Assembly (NCBI RefSeq): GCF_000612725.1
Contig: NZ_HG964450.1
Location: 1,308,441-1,343,246 of the forward strand
Length of the DNA stretch: 34,806 nucleotides
From: Mycolicibacterium austroafricanum
GTDB taxonomy: Bacteria > Actinomycetota > Actinomycetes > Mycobacteriales > Mycobacteriaceae
Direction: 5' to 3'
Shown: in pieces, positions 27,208 to 34,806 of the stretch
Position numbering within the stretch: position 1 is the first letter of the stretch
Layout of the letters: each line of letters starts with the position of its first letter
Position numbers and translations under genes: made by a program
Notes under the pieces: generated by a model
What the model saw: the letters and a program-made list of their open reading frames with translations, nothing else
Database searches by the model: none
What the model was told of the DNA's origin: nothing

Positions 27208-28395
27208 TTAGACGCGGCGGGCCTGTTCGACGGCGAGTTCGTGGGCGAGCAGTTCGGCGAAAGTGAAGGTGCCGGTGGGCCGGTCGTTCTTACCGAGCAG
27301 GTAGAGCCGCTTGACTGCGGCCAGGATCCCCTCGGCGAGCGCATCACGTGCCGTCGCCGACACCAGCGTCGCCCGGTCACCGGGGTTGGTGATGTAGCCG
27401 ACATCGACCTGGACGGTGGGCATCCGGGTCAACCGCAGCAGATCCCACGTCCGGCCATGCACCCGGCAGTCGCGTAATCCGGTGCGCGCCACGACTTCCC
27501 GCTGAATGAAGTCAGCCAGGTTACGCCCGATGGTGGACACCGAACCGTGCGAGTTACCGAAGTGGAACGACGCGACGCCGTTGGCTGCCGGGCTGGGATG
27601 AGCCGCGCAGCGCAGGCTGATCATCATGTCGGCACCGACGGTGTTGGCAGTCGCCGCGCGTTCGGCATCGGAGGCGGAGGTATGCGCCGAGCGGGACAGG
27701 AACGTCTCGATACCGATCGCAGTCATCCGGCCCTCAAGCCGACTTGCCAAGTCCCACAGGATGTCTGCTTCACTGATCGGACCCGCGGGCCCGTTCATGA
27801 TCAGACCGTGGTCGCTGCCGCCACGCCCCGGATCGATGATGATGCGCTTACCGGACAGCCGGGGCCCGGAGCGGCGCACGAGCTCTTCCTCGCGAATGGC
27901 GTGCGGCGAGCCGCCGGTCACCCGCGAACCGAGAAAGTACAACGAGCGCAACGTTTCCGGGCCACAGATGCCGTCCGGGTAGAGCCCGTACTCGCGCTGG
28001 TACGAGGACAGGGCGTTGTGGGTCTGCAAGCCGAAATGCCCGTCGACCAGGCCGGTGTAGAACCCGAGGTCCTGCAGCCTCGACTGCAACGTGGCGACAT
28101 CATCGCCGTACATCGGCGCGCCGAACTGGTGATTGAGCGTGCGGGCACCGAGCCGGTAGGACGCTTCCTTGAGGGCCCGGTAGGTGGCTTCGCCGACGAT
28201 ACCGTCCACAAGTAGGCCCCGGTGCTGCTGAAACGCACGCACGGCGTGGTCCAGGTCGTCGTCGAACATGTCCGCCGCGACGTGCTTTCCGGTGGTCAGG
28301 TCCTCATCCGGACTGTCGATCATGCCGAGCGCGGACAGAGCGGCCCGGATCTCGGTGACCGCCCCCCCGCGGTCACCGCGACGCAGACTCGACAT
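27208..28395 (-). CDS. cwlM: CwlM, amidase-like regulator of peptidoglycan synthesis
   Basis: This 395-residue protein has two peptidoglycan-binding domains (about 1-80 and 88-155) and an amidase_3 fold (about 184-360). Zinc ligands of active amidases are missing: DPGHGG is DPGRGG (R191) and SLH is SLR (R262), while E209 remains. In mycobacteria CwlM is a non-enzymatic regulator: PknB phosphorylates C-terminal threonines and the phospho-form activates MurA, while CwlM also contacts MurJ and FhaA (established). The C-terminus has T374, T376 and T378 in PTGTFTFAELL. ATG 28395 follows trxC by 83 bases. Confidence 0.92.
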   Translation of the reverse strand: MSSLRRGDRGGAVTEIRAALSALGMIDSPDEDLTTGKHVAADMFDDDLDHAVRAFQQHRGLLVDGIVGEATYRALKEASYRLGARTLNHQFGAPMYGDDVATLQSRLQDLGFYTGLVDGHFGLQTHNALSSYQREYGLYPDGICGPETLRSLYFLGSRVTGGSPHAIREEELVRRSGPRLSGKRIIIDPGRGGSDHGLIMNGPAGPISEADILWDLASRLEGRMTAIGIETFLSRSAHTSASDAERAATANTVGADMMISLRCAAHPSPAANGVASFHFGNSHGSVSTIGRNLADFIQREVVARTGLRDCRVHGRTWDLLRLTRMPTVQVDVGYITNPGDRATLVSATARDALAEGILAAVKRLYLLGKNDRPTGTFTFAELLAHELAVEQARRV

Positions 28396-28449
28396 AGCCA
28401 GATTGTCTCAGACCGACGGGGGAATCGAGAAAACCCCAGGGAAGTCAGA

Positions 28450-28468
28450 GTGCCGCGATTCGCGGCAC
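28450..28468 (-). terminator. Hairpin after trxC
   Basis: GTGCCGCG-ATT-CGCGGCAC forms an 8-bp stem with a 3-base loop, 10 bases after the trxC stop on the minus strand. There is no U-run. It may end part of the trxB-trxC message before cwlM, or protect the 3' end. Confidence 0.5.
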
Positions 28469-28478
28469 CTCAAGAGGT

Positions 28479-28811
28479 TCAGACGACCTCGGAGAGTTCC
28501 CGCAGCAGGGCAGCCTTGCCTTTTGCGCCGACGATTCGCTTCACCGGCTTGCCGTCCTTGAACAGGATCATCGTCGGGATCGACACCACCTGGAAGTCCC
28601 GCGCCGTGGCGGGATTCTCGTCGACGTCGATCTTGGCGACGGTGAGGGAACCGGCCTTCTCGGAGGCGATCTCCTCCAGCACCGGGGCGACCATCTTGCA
28701 CGGCCCGCACCAGGTGGCCCAGAAGTCCACCAGCACCGGGGTGCCGCTGGACAGCACGTCGTCGGAGAACGAATCGTCGGTGACGGTCACCGTGTTCTTG
28801 GAATCGCTCAT
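28479..28811 (-). CDS. trxC: Thioredoxin
   Basis: This 110-residue protein is the main protein disulfide reductant. The active site WCGPC is at 34-38 ([19 protein letters not shown]), the cis-Pro is in [13 protein letters not shown], and the C-terminal helix ends [12 protein letters not shown] 28811 overlaps the trxB stop (ATGA), so electron donor and acceptor are made together, as in M. tuberculosis trxB2-trxC. Confidence 0.96.
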   Translation of the reverse strand: MSDSKNTVTVTDDSFSDDVLSSGTPVLVDFWATWCGPCKMVAPVLEEIASEKAGSLTVAKIDVDENPATARDFQVVSIPTMILFKDGKPVKRIVGAKGKAALLRELSEVV

Positions 28812-29803
28812 TGCTGTGCCCCAATCAGGTCGCTGTCATCCGTTGTGGTAGAGGATCTTTCGCCGGGCTCGGTGTGCTCGGCCAACCACCGTTCGGCGTC
28901 GATCGATGCGGCACAACCACTTCCGGCCGCGGTGATCGCCTGGCGGTAGGTGTGATCGACGAGATCGCCGGCGGCGAAGACACCTTCGACCGAGGTGTAG
29001 GTGGTGCGACCCTGCACCTTCACGTAGCCGGCATCGTCGACCTCGACCTGGTCGCGGACCAGTTCGGAGCGCGGGTCGTGGCCGACCGCGACGAACACGC
29101 CGGTCACCGGGAGAGTGGACTCCTCGCCAGTGGCGGTGTTGCGCAGTCGAATACCGGTCACCTTGGGGTCACCTTCGATGGCGGTCACCTGGGTATTGGT
29201 GAGGAAGGTGATCTTCTCGTTGGCCTGTGCCCGCTCCAGCATGATCTTGGAAGCGCGGAACTCGTCGCGCCGGTGGATCAAGGTGACGCTGCGCGCGAAC
29301 CGGGTCAGGAAGGTGGCCTCTTCCATCGCGGAATCGCCACCGCCGACGACGGCGATGTCCTGGTCGCGAAAGAAGAACCCGTCACACGTCGCACAGGTGC
29401 TGACCCCCATGCCCAACAGGGTGTCCTCACCGGGTACGCCGAGGTGGCGTGCCGCGGCACCCATCGCCAGGATCACGGCGCGGGCCCGGAAGGTCTCGTC
29501 ACCGACGGTGACGGACTTCACCGGCCCGGTCAGGTCGACGGCGTCGACGTCCTCCATCCGCAGGTCGGCGCCGAACCGAAGCGCCTGCTCGCGCATCTCG
29601 TCCATCAACTCCGGTCCGGTGATGCCATTGCGGAAGCCGGGGTAGTTCTCGACCTCTGTCGTGGTCATCAGGGCACCGCCGAACTGGCTGCCCTCGAACA
29701 CCAGCGGGTTGAGCTGGGCGCGGGCGGCGTAGATGGCCGCGGTGTAGCCGGCCGGGCCGGATCCGATGACGATGACGTCGTGGATGGTTTCTGAGGAGGT
29801 CAT
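28808..29803 (-). CDS. trxB: Thioredoxin reductase
   Basis: This 331-residue flavoprotein transfers electrons from NADPH to thioredoxin. The FAD motif GSGPAGY is at 14-20, the redox CATC pair at C137/C140, the NADPH motif [11 protein letters not shown] follows at about 153-163, and the second FAD motif [10 protein letters not shown] lies near the C-terminus. ATG 29803 was chosen for AAAGG 7 bases upstream; the longer frame to 30175 covers the rsmA gene and is a shadow. The C-terminal 20 residues are a polar tail. A SigH-type promoter lies upstream. Confidence 0.96.
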   Translation of the reverse strand: MTSSETIHDVIVIGSGPAGYTAAIYAARAQLNPLVFEGSQFGGALMTTTEVENYPGFRNGITGPELMDEMREQALRFGADLRMEDVDAVDLTGPVKSVTVGDETFRARAVILAMGAAARHLGVPGEDTLLGMGVSTCATCDGFFFRDQDIAVVGGGDSAMEEATFLTRFARSVTLIHRRDEFRASKIMLERAQANEKITFLTNTQVTAIEGDPKVTGIRLRNTATGEESTLPVTGVFVAVGHDPRSELVRDQVEVDDAGYVKVQGRTTYTSVEGVFAAGDLVDHTYRQAITAAGSGCAASIDAERWLAEHTEPGERSSTTTDDSDLIGAQQ

Positions 29804-29869
29804 GCGGGCCTTTCTACCGGAGGCGAGAGTTCTCCAGAACCGCAGTTGGGTAAACAACCGCGTTCTATG

Positions 29870-29895
29870 AACACCAGGGTAGGCCGGGGTGTTCC
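29870..29895 (-). promoter_or_regulatory. trxB: SigH-type promoter of trxB-trxC
   Basis: On the minus strand GGAACA (29895-29890) and GTT (29872-29870) are separated by 17 bases, matching the mycobacterial SigH consensus GGAAYA-N16/17-GTT. It is about 70 bases before the trxB start. In M. tuberculosis trxB2-trxC is SigH-controlled under thiol stress (known). Confidence 0.65.
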
Positions 29896-29927
29896 CGCAG
29901 CGGTATTCGGCGCGGCTCCTGCCGGGT

Positions 29928-30560
29928 TCACCGGCGGTTGACGAGGGTTTCGGCGAGCAGCCCGGTGTGCGCCGTGCTGCAGGTCGGCGACACGGCGACC
30001 GCAACGATCTGCCCGGCCGACGCACCGGGCAGCAGCAACAGCACGCCGGGCCGACCGGCCACGTCGATCTGCCTGCCGCCGAGGACCTCCAGGGTCGGTG
30101 CGTAACCGAGCCCGGCCAGGCAGGATGCCCGGCGCGGGGCGTCGGTGAGCGGCCCGAGGTCCGGTGCTGCGTCAAGGGCGGTGAGCAGCTCTGGGCCGGA
30201 CAGCGGGAACGGCTGAGCGGGATCGGTGACCGTGATCTGCGAGGCGGTCGGTCCGGCCGGGAAGACGGGTGCCGGGTCGCGGGTCAACGTGATCGCCCCG
30301 ACCACGGCGGCGGCCGCCACGGCGCAGGCGCCGATCAGCAGGCCGGCCCGGTGCAGTCGGGTCAGCTTCGGTCGGATGACCGCATGCGAGCCGGGGGGTG
30401 GGGCGGCCCGCAGCGCCGCGCTCACCCGCGCGGTGACCTCGGCGGGCACCTCAGGCGCGTTGCGCGCGTCGGTTCCCAGCCGCGCCAGTTCCCGGCGGAC
30501 GTCGTCGATCAGGGCGTCCGGCGGATCGGTGTCGGGGCCCTGGCCCGCGCCGCTGTCCAT
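29928..30560 (-). CDS. rsmA: Anti-sigma-M factor RsmA (Rv3912-like)
   Basis: This 210-residue protein has a cytoplasmic N-terminal part with helices for sigma binding ([20 protein letters not shown]), one membrane helix (about 69-93, [20 protein letters not shown]), and an external C-terminal domain with two Cys (C145 region and C192 region) that might form a disulfide. It lies 54 bases after sigM, the standard sigma-anti-sigma arrangement, and corresponds to Rv3912. Release of SigM would need proteolysis or a redox or envelope signal; that is inference. Confidence 0.8.
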   Translation of the reverse strand: MDSGAGQGPDTDPPDALIDDVRRELARLGTDARNAPEVPAEVTARVSAALRAAPPPGSHAVIRPKLTRLHRAGLLIGACAVAAAAVVGAITLTRDPAPVFPAGPTASQITVTDPAQPFPLSGPELLTALDAAPDLGPLTDAPRRASCLAGLGYAPTLEVLGGRQIDVAGRPGVLLLLPGASAGQIVAVAVSPTCSTAHTGLLAETLVNRR

Positions 30561-30614
30561 CGTCGCCCCCGCCGGTCGTGCCGCAACAGATCGCTCGAGG
30601 CTATCGGACGCGGG

Positions 30615-31190
30615 TCACTCCGCGGTGGCAGTGAAACAGTCCAGCGAGGCGGCGAGCTTGGTGCGGGCGCGCGAGCAGCGCGATTTGACGGTGCCTTCGG
30701 CGACGCCGAGCATGCGGGCGGTCTCGGCGATGCTGTACCCCTGCATGTCGACGGCGACCACTGCGGCGCGCTGCTCGAGTGGAAGGCGCATCAGGGCCCG
30801 TTCGACGACGATGGCGGTGTCGACGCGCCCGGTCGGGTCGACGACAGGCCCCGCCTGGTCGTCGAGTTCCTCGCAGGCCCGGGATCTGTTGCGGCGCAGG
30901 CGATCCAAACACGCGTTGACGACGATGCGGTAGAGCCAGCTGCTGACCGCGGAATCATGACGGAATGTGCGTGCGGTGCGGTGCGCGGCGAGCAGCGCGT
31001 CCTGCAGGGCGTCGGCGGCGTCGTCGGGGTCCCTGCTGGTCAGTTGTGCGAGCCGGTACAGCTGGCGGTGGTGCCGGTGGAAGAGTTCCTCGAACGCGTA
31101 GCGATCCCCTGCGACGTGGGCGGCCAGCAGCTCGGCGTCGGTGCGCGGTTGCTGCTCGGGTCGTCCGTGCGTCCCCCCGAATATCCCCAC
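30615..31190 (-). CDS. sigM: ECF RNA polymerase sigma factor SigM
   Basis: This 191-residue ECF sigma factor has region 2 (AFEELFHRHHRQLYRLAQLT, DALQDALLAAHRT, SSWLYRIVVNACLDRLRR) and region 4 (LMRLPLEQRAAVVAVDMQGY, then SIAETARMLGVAEGTVKSRC, a helix-turn-helix). The sequence is close to Rv3911 as remembered. In mycobacteria SigM governs late-stage and envelope-related genes. Start is GTG 31190 without a good ribosome-binding site; a leaderless transcript is possible. It is followed by its anti-sigma gene. Confidence 0.92.
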   Translation of the reverse strand: MGIFGGTHGRPEQQPRTDAELLAAHVAGDRYAFEELFHRHHRQLYRLAQLTSRDPDDAADALQDALLAAHRTARTFRHDSAVSSWLYRIVVNACLDRLRRNRSRACEELDDQAGPVVDPTGRVDTAIVVERALMRLPLEQRAAVVAVDMQGYSIAETARMLGVAEGTVKSRCSRARTKLAASLDCFTATAE

Positions 31191-31248
31191 AGCCGAACAC
31201 TAATCCGCGCCGGGGGAGGGCCGGGACACCAGTTTTGCCGCGCTGCGG

Positions 31249-34200
31249 TCAGGACGCCGCGTTGAGCGTGACTTCCGCGATGTCCGAGCGGCTCTCGCCG
31301 TCGACCTGACCGAGGGTGGAGATCCACACCAGCACGTACGAGGTCGGCTCGGCGTCCTCGACCTCGATGGTGTTGGAGCCGGGCTTGACCGGGGTCGGGT
31401 CGGTCAGCGCGGTGGTGTCCTCCAGCGAGGACGGGGTGGCCGTCTCCGAGGACCGGATCTGGACGGACGTCCCGGTGCTGTTGAGGTTGACGGTGACGGA
31501 GCCGATCTTGGCCGGTTCCGGCAGCTGCAGCATCAGCCCGACACCGTTCTTGAAGTTCGGGAACGGGGCGGCGTCGGTGTAGGTGTCGATCGGCCACACC
31601 GTGGCGGGATTGCCGTCGATCGCCAACCCGGCAAGTTCCGGGGCGTCGGCCTCACCCTCGGGCGAAAACACGGTCACGCTGACCGGTTTGAGGGCCGAAC
31701 CGCTCTGCCCCGGCTGGGCCGTCGTCGACGACGACGGGGAGTTGAGTCCGAGCTCGTCGCCGCCGAGTCCGTCGCCGACGTCACCGAAGATACGGCTGAG
31801 CACGGTCGCCAGCAGCACCACAGCGATCACCGCGATCGCGCCTGCGACCGACAGGCCCACGATGAGACCCTTGCGCCGCCGGGCCGCGGCCTCCGGATCG
31901 AGCTCGGCTGCAAAACCGGCGCCGCTCGGCGGGGGCGCCGGATCGTCGACGGGAGCGATGTGGTCGGTGCGGTCGGCGATGGCGGTGGCCTGCTGGAGGA
32001 GGTTCAGCAGGGTCGGGGCGCTGCGGATACCGCCACCCTCCTGCACGGCGTGCGCGGCGGCGGCCGAGATCTGGAACGGGATGTCGCGGTCGACGGATCG
32101 CGGCTCGACAGGCTGTCCCGCCGCGTCGAGGTCGGCGGGTGCGAGGCCGCTGGGTTCTCCGGTCTCGGGAAGCGGCCACCGGTTGACGAGCAGCGCGTAC
32201 AGCGAGGCACCGATCCCGCGGATGTCGTCGTCGGGCGAGGCGTCGGGCAGTGTCGCCGGGAAGGCGAGCGCGACGTCGCCGTCGATGCTGACCCGGATCC
32301 GGCTGGGATGGTCGATGGACAGTGCCACACCGTTGCGGTGCGCGACCTCGGCGGCCGCGGCCAGCGACTGGATGGCGCGGGCGCCGCCGATCGGTGACGG
32401 GCAGGTGTCGGCCACCTCGGCCAGCGATCCGCCCCGGATCCACTCGGAGACGACCAGGCCGCCGACGCCGGTGCTGACCACGTCGAGGACGCGGGCCACA
32501 CCGGGCATGTCGATGCGGCTCAGCCGCTGGGTGCGGTCGAGGATCTCCTGCACCGCCCGGTCGGGCATCGTCGCGTCGGGATCGACGAACGTGAGCGCCA
32601 CCTGGCGGTCGAGCGCGGTGTCGAGGGCCTGCCAGAACTGGAGGTGGGCAGGGCCGCCGTGGGAGACGAGCAGCCGGTAGCGTCCGTCGACGATCGTCGC
32701 GCCGGGGATCAGGTGCATGTCCTCGGCGGTCGTGGCCGCCTCGGTCGCGGGTTCGCGGGGCGGGTCGAAGGGGAGGGCTTCGCGGGTGGGGTCGCCGGCA
32801 TAGTCGGAGACCGGTGGCCGAGCCGCCGATTCGGGTCCGGCCGGCCGAGCCGCCGATTCGGGTCCGGTCGGCCGAGCCGCCGATTCGGGTCCGGTCGGCC
32901 GAGCCGGCGCCTGGGGCAGCACGTGGGTGCCGGCGTCTTCGGGCACGTCGGGCTGGAAGTCGTCAGGCGAGGGCCGGGTGATCCGCGTCGTGGCCGCCGA
33001 ATCGGGGCCCCCCGGGGAACCGCTGGTGGGTTTGTCGCTCACCGCGAATCCTTTCCGCCTCCCGTCGTCGGCTGCTTCTGCCGATGGTCCCCGCGCCGCC
33101 GACCTGGGAAGCTGACGTCGGCGTAACGAGGACCGATTCTTGTGATCAGGGTACGTGAGCGTGTCGGACGGCCGGGGCCGGACGGACGGCTCGGCTGCGG
33201 GCCCGCGCGTTCCGAGGCGTCGACGCACGGCGGCCAGCGCGGCCTGGGCCTCGGGAACCTTGGCGGTCAGCATCACGGCGGCGATGATCGGGACCATCAC
33301 CAGGCCGAGGGCCAGCAGCCGCAGCAGTGAGCCCGCGGCCCCCCAGTGCGTCGTGAGGTTCTCCAGCCCGGCGAGCTGGTCGACCACATGCGCGGTCAGG
33401 CCCGCGGCCAGCGAGGCGGTGATGGTCACCAGGATGGTGCGGATGACGGCGTTGTCGAGCAGGCGCCCGCCGGGTGGATCGAGCCGGGCCCTCAGCAAGA
33501 GATAGCCGACGGTCGCTCCGGCCAGGAAGCCCAGCCCGTTGGCCAGGCCCAGATATCCGGCCACCAGTTGAGGGTCGGAGGTCAGGTGCGGGGCGGCCAG
33601 TGACGCGGCGATCTTGACGATCGTGATGACGATGATCAGCAGGATCGGCGTCCAGGGCTCTTCGCGGGCATAGAACACCCGCAGCTGCAGCAGCACCAGC
33701 GTGTAGGGGATCAGGGTGAATGCGGACAGCGTGATCGCCATCCCGAGGTAGCCGGCGTCGACCGCGCCGAAATTTCCGTAGGAGAACAGCGCGCTGCCGA
33801 TCGCGGGGCCGCCGACCGTCATCATCGCCACGATCGGGATGAGTGTGATCATGGTCAGCCGGGTGGCCAGCGACAGGTCGGCCAGCACGGCGGGCGCGTC
33901 GTCGGCGGCGGCGTTGCGGGACAACCTCGGCATCACGACGGTGAGGACAGTGACGCCGACGATGCCGAACGGCAGCTGCAGGATGAGCCAGGTGTAGTTG
34001 TAGATCGCCGGGCCGGATGCGGCCGCGGTGCTGGCGACCTGATTGCCGACGATGAAGCCGACCTGGCTGATGAGCACGTAGAGCACCATCGCCACGGCCA
34101 TCATCCCGAACTTCTTGAGGCGGGCGTCGATGCCCCACAGGGGTCGCAGGCTCACCCGCTGGCGGCGGATCGCGATGAACAGCACCCCGGCCTGGGCCAC

Positions 34201-34806
34201 CACGCCGAGCGTGGTGCCGACGCCCAGTACCAGGAGCTTGGCGTCTCCCATCTGCACCGGGTTCAGCGAAAGTTCTCCGGGCACAAGCACATACAGCCCC
34301 AGCGTGAGGATCGCGACGACGTTGTTGACGACGGGGGCCCAGGCGGGCGGCCCGAACACGTTGCGGGTGTTCAGGATTGCCATGAACACCGACGACAGGC
34401 CATAGAAGATGATCTGCGGCAGCAGCAGGTAGGCGAACGCGGTGGTGAGAGGACGGTCGACCAGCGGGTCGGGCCCCAGCATCAGGTCGACCAGCAGCGG
34501 CGCGGCCACCGTCGAGATGATCGTGACGACCAGCAACAGCGTGGTGGCCAGCGTCAGCAGCCTCCGGATGAACGCGGCACCGCCGTCGGGGTCGTCGCGT
34601 TCGGCCCTGGCGAGCACCGGCACGAAGATCGCGGTGAACGTCGCCTCCAGCACCAGCGCCGCGATCATGTTGGGCAGTTGGTTCGCCACGGTGAACGCAC
34701 TGGACAGGGCCGCGCCCAGGATCGCGGCGAGCAGCACGATGCGGGCGAAGCCGGTCAGCCGGCTGACCAGGGTGGCGAGCGCCATGCCCCACGAGCGCGA
34801 CACCAC
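31249..34806 (-). CDS. murJ: MurJ lipid II flippase fused to a pseudokinase (5' end outside window)
   Basis: The visible 1185 residues begin inside the first segment (MVSRSWGMALATLVSRLTGF) and lack the true N-terminus. Residues about 1-530 are the 13-14 helix MurJ core that flips lipid II. A disordered linker follows (530-695), with three copies of PTGPESAAR at about 635-662, then a protein-kinase-like domain (about 697-935), a membrane helix (979-1004) and an outer discoidin-like domain (about 1050-1185). The kinase lacks the P-loop glycines, the VAVK lysine and the HRD and DFG aspartates (HRNG is seen), so it is a pseudokinase; in M. tuberculosis it is phosphorylated by PknB and recruits FhaA (known). 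Confidence 0.93.
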   Translation of the reverse strand: MVSRSWGMALATLVSRLTGFARIVLLAAILGAALSSAFTVANQLPNMIAALVLEATFTAIFVPVLARAERDDPDGGAAFIRRLLTLATTLLLVVTIISTVAAPLLVDLMLGPDPLVDRPLTTAFAYLLLPQIIFYGLSSVFMAILNTRNVFGPPAWAPVVNNVVAILTLGLYVLVPGELSLNPVQMGDAKLLVLGVGTTLGVVAQAGVLFIAIRRQRVSLRPLWGIDARLKKFGMMAVAMVLYVLISQVGFIVGNQVASTAAASGPAIYNYTWLILQLPFGIVGVTVLTVVMPRLSRNAAADDAPAVLADLSLATRLTMITLIPIVAMMTVGGPAIGSALFSYGNFGAVDAGYLGMAITLSAFTLIPYTLVLLQLRVFYAREEPWTPILLIIVITIVKIAASLAAPHLTSDPQLVAGYLGLANGLGFLAGATVGYLLLRARLDPPGGRLLDNAVIRTILVTITASLAAGLTAHVVDQLAGLENLTTHWGAAGSLLRLLALGLVMVPIIAAVMLTAKVPEAQAALAAVRRRLGTRGPAAEPSVRPRPSDTLTYPDHKNRSSLRRRQLPRSAARGPSAEAADDGRRKGFAVSDKPTSGSPGGPDSAATTRITRPSPDDFQPDVPEDAGTHVLPQAPARPTGPESAARPTGPESAARPAGPESAARPPVSDYAGDPTREALPFDPPREPATEAATTAEDMHLIPGATIVDGRYRLLVSHGGPAHLQFWQALDTALDRQVALTFVDPDATMPDRAVQEILDRTQRLSRIDMPGVARVLDVVSTGVGGLVVSEWIRGGSLAEVADTCPSPIGGARAIQSLAAAAEVAHRNGVALSIDHPSRIRVSIDGDVALAFPATLPDASPDDDIRGIGASLYALLVNRWPLPETGEPSGLAPADLDAAGQPVEPRSVDRDIPFQISAAAAHAVQEGGGIRSAPTLLNLLQQATAIADRTDHIAPVDDPAPPPSGAGFAAELDPEAAARRRKGLIVGLSVAGAIAVIAVVLLATVLSRIFGDVGDGLGGDELGLNSPSSSTTAQPGQSGSALKPVSVTVFSPEGEADAPELAGLAIDGNPATVWPIDTYTDAAPFPNFKNGVGLMLQLPEPAKIGSVTVNLNSTGTSVQIRSSETATPSSLEDTTALTDPTPVKPGSNTIEVEDAEPTSYVLVWISTLGQVDGESRSDIAEVTLNAAS
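32821..32901. repeat. Three 27-bp tandem repeats in the MurJ linker
   Basis: Units at 32821-32847, 32848-32874 and 32875-32901 are nearly identical, with one C/T change in the first. They encode nine-residue PTGPESAAR-type units in a disordered linker. Copy number may vary between strains by slippage without a frame change. Confidence 0.9.

Noticed and set aside
28808..30175. 455-codon form of thioredoxin reductase
   Set aside because: The extra N-terminal 124 residues read over the rsmA gene and the SigH promoter region; ATG 29803 has a ribosome-binding site and the family N-terminus.
32821..32901. Tandem repeats considered as a CRISPR array
   Set aside because: Units are contiguous without spacers and are in frame within murJ.

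Overview
The window is a GC-rich actinobacterial chromosome segment around the replication origin of a Mycobacterium, probably a rapid-growing Mycolicibacterium type. The gene set and order match the mycobacterial oriC region: rpmH-rnpA-yidD-yidC-khpB-rsmG-parA-parB, dnaA-oriC-dnaN-gnd-recF-dciA-gyrB-gyrA-DUF3566 gene-ileT-alaT, and cwlM-trxC-trxB-rsmA-sigM-murJ. GTG/TTG starts are frequent, and gyrA carries an intein at the site occupied in several mycobacteria. The assignment to genus comes from gene content and remembered family sequences, not from a search.

Positions 1-7061 are one end of a phage-derived element inserted at the 3' end of alaT. Its tyrosine integrase and an XRE-type repressor read rightward. 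A divergent, tightly overlapping operon reads leftward: an excisionase-like gene, four small genes of unknown function (one is a DUF2742 relative), a RepA-like AAA ATPase, an HNH gene, a truncated portal gene, a scaffold protein and the start of the major capsid protein, which runs out of the window. The HNH gene is joined directly to the 3' end of the portal gene, so no terminase or portal N-terminus lies between them. Inside the ATPase gene is a cluster of six copies of an 8-bp core that falls in all three codon phases, which looks like an iteron-type replication origin. The architecture resembles the phiRv1/phiRv2 remnants of M. tuberculosis and capsid-carrying phage satellites.

Positions 7062-20309, mostly minus strand, are the core replication block. 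In transcription order they hold dnaA, oriC, dnaN, gnd, recF, dciA, gyrB, gyrA (with a 421-residue intein), the DUF3566 membrane protein gene, tRNA-Ile, a tiny membrane protein and tRNA-Ala. oriC lies in the 575-bp dnaA-dnaN gap. It has one perfect DnaA box, several TCCCCA-type variants and an AT-rich palindromic stretch.

Positions 20310-26240, plus strand, carry ribosomal protein L34, RNase P protein, the YidD/YidC insertion machinery, KhpB, RsmG and the ParAB segregation system. Two parS sites lie inside coding sequence, one at the start of rsmG and one near the start of parA.

Positions 26458-34806 carry a GNAT-like protein (plus strand) that converges on a minus-strand block: murJ (5' end outside the window, fused to a pseudokinase), sigM, its anti-sigma factor, trxB-trxC behind a SigH-type promoter, and cwlM. 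CwlM and MurJ are partners in control of peptidoglycan precursor synthesis and export, and both are encoded here.
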